This document shows, one piece after another, positions 5,795 to 7,959 of a stretch of 7,959 bases of DNA. The translations under genes were made by a program, and so were the position numbers. Position 1 is the first letter of the stretch. Each line of letters starts with the position of its first letter. Where the stretch lies: assembly GCA_903916135.1 (NCBI GenBank), contig CAIWVT010000256.1, positions 1 to 7,959 of the forward strand, written 5' to 3'. The notes under the pieces are model-generated. The model saw only the letters and a list, made by a program, of their open reading frames with translations, was not told the origin of the DNA and ran no database searches. This stretch comes from an uncultured bacterium (GTDB taxonomy: Bacteria > Bacteroidota > Bacteroidia > Bacteroidales > CAIWKO01).

Positions 5795-6519
5795 GGAAAA
5801 TCGTGTTTGAAGTATGCGCCAACTCCCTGCAATCCGCTGTGGCAGCCGAAGTGGGAGGGGCAGATCGCATTGAATTGTGCGCACAATTAGAAGCGGGCGG
5901 CATCACGCCATCGGCGGCAACCATAAAACTTGCGGTGGCGCAAGTCCATATACCTATATATATATTGATACGTCCAAGAAGTGGGAACTTTTTGTACGAT
6001 GCCTATGATTTTGATGTGATGAAGGAGGATATCGTCATGGCTAAGTCGTTGGGTGCTTCGGGCGTGGTGCTTGGCATGTTGACGGCGGATGGGGATGTGG
6101 ATGTGGAACGTACTTTGGAGCTTGTTCAATTAGCTCGACCGATGTGCGTAACATTTCATCGCGCATTTGATAGGGCACGGAATCCTTTGACGGCATTGGA
6201 GGATGTGATAAAGACGGGTGCCGACCGCATTCTCACCTCGGGGCAAGCACCAAGTGCTTATTTGGGTATGGATGTGCTGAAAGCCTTGGTGGCACAGGCA
6301 GGCGACAGGATAACAATTTTGGCAGGAGCAGGCATCAATCCCAAAAATGTATTGGAAATTATTAAAAGCACAGGCGTGGTGGAGGTGCATGCTTCGTGCT
6401 CGGCAGTTGTGCCCAACGGCATGGACTATATATCGTATTTAGATTCCGAAAGACCTCATTACACCACCGACGCATCCATCGTAAAAGAAATTGTAACACA
6501 CATTAAATCTCCTATATAA
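5791..6519 (+). CDS. cutC: CutC family protein (copper homeostasis protein CutC)
   Basis: This is a 242-residue cytoplasmic TIM-barrel protein of normal family length. Family motifs appear in order: FEVCANSLQSAVAAEVGGADRIELC starting at 6, AGGITPS (35-41), LIRPRSGNFLY (59-69), VTFHRAFD (120-127), ILTSGQ (147-152), ILAGAGIN (176-183) and VHAS (199-202). CutC is annotated as a copper-homeostasis factor from E. coli genetics, but that phenotype was later traced to a small RNA (MicL) encoded in the E. coli cutC region. The biochemical role of the protein is therefore open, and the name should not be read as proof of a copper function here. No copper ATPase, chaperone or regulator is nearby. The start codon overlaps the preceding stop by 4 nt, and the next gene begins 2 nt after its stop, so it is embedded in the operon. 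A (TA)n run at about 5954-5966 lies inside the coding region without disturbing the frame. Confidence 0.95.
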   Translation: MRKIVFEVCANSLQSAVAAEVGGADRIELCAQLEAGGITPSAATIKLAVAQVHIPIYILIRPRSGNFLYDAYDFDVMKEDIVMAKSLGASGVVLGMLTADGDVDVERTLELVQLARPMCVTFHRAFDRARNPLTALEDVIKTGADRILTSGQAPSAYLGMDVLKALVAQAGDRITILAGAGINPKNVLEIIKSTGVVEVHASCSAVVPNGMDYISYLDSERPHYTTDASIVKEIVTHIKSPI

Positions 6520-6521
6520 TT

Positions 6522-7934
6522 ATGATAAAAAAAATTACTATTCTATTCTTTCTGCTTGCGAACATTGCTTTTTTGCAAGCACAAAACCGAACAAAGCATT
6601 TTATTAGTGATGCCGCCTATCGTGGTCAGGTGGAGAAGGCTTTCGAGCAGTTGAAACCTATCGCCAAGGGCAGAGCCGGACAGCTTTTCGATGTGTTTTC
6701 CAACAAACTCAGCTTGGAGGAGGAAGAGGCATTGAAGTTTTTGTATGCCTATATGCCTCTGAGCGATTTGGCGGATTATGACGGCAAATTCTTCTTGCAG
6801 CAAGTGCGTATGTCCCTCTTGGCGCGCGAAACTTTTGCTTGGGGCAAGACCATCCCTGAAGATATTTTTCGACATTTTGTGTTGCCCTATCGCATCAACA
6901 ATGAGAATCTCGATACGGCACGGGTGGTGTTCTACAATGAATTGCGCGACCGCGTGAAAGGCATGAATATGGCAGATGCTTCGTTGGAGGTGAATCATTG
7001 GTGTCATGAAAAGGTTACGTACAAAGGGAGTGATGGTCGCACGAGTGCCCCATTGAGTACGGTGAAAAACGCCAACGGACGTTGCGGAGAGGAATCCACT
7101 TTCACCGTTACTGCGCTACGGGCAGTGGGAATTCCCGCTCGGCAGGTCTATACCCCGCGATGGGCACATTGCGACGACAATCACGCCTGGGTGGAGGTAT
7201 GGATTGATAGTGTGTGGCACTTTTTGGGTGCCTGCGAACCCGAAGCCGACTTGGATATTGCTTGGTTCAGTGCTCCCGTGTTGCGCGCCATGTTGTGCAA
7301 TACTACCGTGTATGGCAACTATCAAGGACCTGAGGAACAGTTGAAATCGGGAGAGAATTTCACGCAAATCAACCTCATCAGCAATTATGCGCCTGCCAAG
7401 CGTCTCTATGTGAAAACTGTGGATGCAGCGCAAAAGCCTATAGCCAATGCCACTGTTGAATTTCAATTGTATAACTATGCAGAGTTCTATCCTTTGGCAA
7501 AGAAAACTACAGACAAAAATGGATTGACTTCCCTCCAAACGGGCTTAGGCGATTTGATGATTTGGGCAACAGCTAACGGCAAGTTTGGATATGATAAGGT
7601 GTCGGTGGACAAGACTGACACCTTGACCATTATGGTGAATCAACAGCCAAAAGACGGCTTCAACGAGGAACTGACTTTTGTGCCTCCCGTGCAACGTCAG
7701 CCCAAATCCCCATCGGATAAAGGCAAAGAAGGAAACGACAAACGCCTGAAGGAGGAAGATTTGATACGTCAGAAATATGAATCTACCTTCATTGATTCGC
7801 TCAAGAGTGTGATGATTGCCCAACAGATAGGGGTGAGTGCCGATTCCACTTATATGTTTTTGAAGATGAGCCGCGGCAACTGGTCGAGCATCGCACGATA
7901 TATTATACAAGCATCTAAGCTGAATCGCAATTAG
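6522..7934 (+). CDS. secreted transglutaminase-like domain protein, possibly truncated
   Basis: The 470-residue protein has a Sec signal peptide (hydrophobic 5-18, cleavage likely after Leu-Gln-Ala, 18-20) and an N-terminal helical region (~25-155). A transglutaminase-like (papain-fold) core follows at ~156-245. The catalytic cysteine is Cys188 in NGRCGEES, and the histidine is His221 in DNHAWVEVW. The third acidic residue is probably in the GACEPEADLD stretch (236-245). Residues ~292-372 resemble a carboxypeptidase-regulatory/CNA-B-like β-sandwich (KPIANATVEF, TDKNGLTSLQTGLG). A proline- and lysine-rich linker (388-412) and a helical tail ending in GNWSSIARYIIQA follow. In bacteria such exported transglutaminase-fold proteins often act as peptidases or amidases rather than cross-linkers, so the reaction is unassigned. 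It starts 2 nt after cutC and is the last visible gene of the operon. From memory, relatives in Bacteroidota are much longer, and the sequence may end early at TAG 7932-7934. Confidence 0.88.
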   Translation: MIKKITILFFLLANIAFLQAQNRTKHFISDAAYRGQVEKAFEQLKPIAKGRAGQLFDVFSNKLSLEEEEALKFLYAYMPLSDLADYDGKFFLQQVRMSLLARETFAWGKTIPEDIFRHFVLPYRINNENLDTARVVFYNELRDRVKGMNMADASLEVNHWCHEKVTYKGSDGRTSAPLSTVKNANGRCGEESTFTVTALRAVGIPARQVYTPRWAHCDDNHAWVEVWIDSVWHFLGACEPEADLDIAWFSAPVLRAMLCNTTVYGNYQGPEEQLKSGENFTQINLISNYAPAKRLYVKTVDAAQKPIANATVEFQLYNYAEFYPLAKKTTDKNGLTSLQTGLGDLMIWATANGKFGYDKVSVDKTDTLTIMVNQQPKDGFNEELTFVPPVQRQPKSPSDKGKEGNDKRLKEEDLIRQKYESTFIDSLKSVMIAQQIGVSADSTYMFLKMSRGNWSSIARYIIQASKLNRN

Positions 7935-7959
7935 AACACTCCTCTTTTATGTTTTTCTT

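Noticed and set aside
5954..5966. (TA)n run inside cutC as a possible phase-variation tract
   Set aside because: Only about five or six dinucleotides, encoding ordinary conserved hydrophobic residues of the barrel in frame; too short to call a switch.

Overview
The window looks like a chromosomal segment of a Bacteroidota species, most likely of the order Bacteroidales. Four things point there. The start holds the end of a type IX secretion (T9SS type B) sorting domain. Several genes are preceded by the Bacteroidota -7 promoter element TAnnTTTG, with no clear Shine-Dalgarno sequences. The cysteinyl-tRNA synthetase has the character of Bacteroidales enzymes. A heptameric GAGTTYN tandem repeat of a kind common in this phylum follows cysS. 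The DNA is moderately AT-rich. The genes look like ordinary chromosomal genes; I see no integrase, transposase, CRISPR array, tRNA or rRNA.

Layout. (1) 1-182: the 3' end of a large secreted protein with a CHU_C / gliding-motility-type C-terminal domain. (2) 414-1895 (+): cysS, complete, with a promoter-like TATTTTTG only 16 nt before its ATG. (3) 1902-1985: twelve tandem 7-bp units just behind cysS. (4) 1986-2441: an AT-rich intergenic region with small hairpins and what may be the frameshifted remains of a small lipoprotein gene. (5) 2442-3846 (-): a likely operon read leftward, pssA (phosphatidylserine synthase), then purS overlapping it by 23 bp, then a small secreted protein made almost entirely of six Y-K-S-D-A repeats. 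(6) 3847-3931: a short divergent promoter region with a TATTTTTG element on each strand. (7) 3932-7934 (+): a very tight four-gene operon made of an esterase-like lipoprotein with a helical/TPR-like C-terminus, a four-helix membrane protein, cutC, and a secreted transglutaminase-like protein. The junctions are +3, -4 and +2 nt.

How the genes fit together. cysS is a stand-alone housekeeping gene. pssA and purS serve membrane phospholipid and purine synthesis and probably share a transcript without sharing a pathway. The rightward operon combines two exported enzymes (an α/β-hydrolase lipoprotein and a papain-like transglutaminase-fold protein), an uncharacterised membrane protein and the cytoplasmic TIM-barrel protein CutC. 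The shared substrate, if there is one, is not visible in the sequence. I found no clearly new multi-gene system. The points most worth a second look are the YKSDA-repeat protein, the near-leaderless promoter architecture used by three transcripts, the esterase-cutC-transglutaminase operon, the possible premature end of the transglutaminase gene, and the decayed lipoprotein-like segment.
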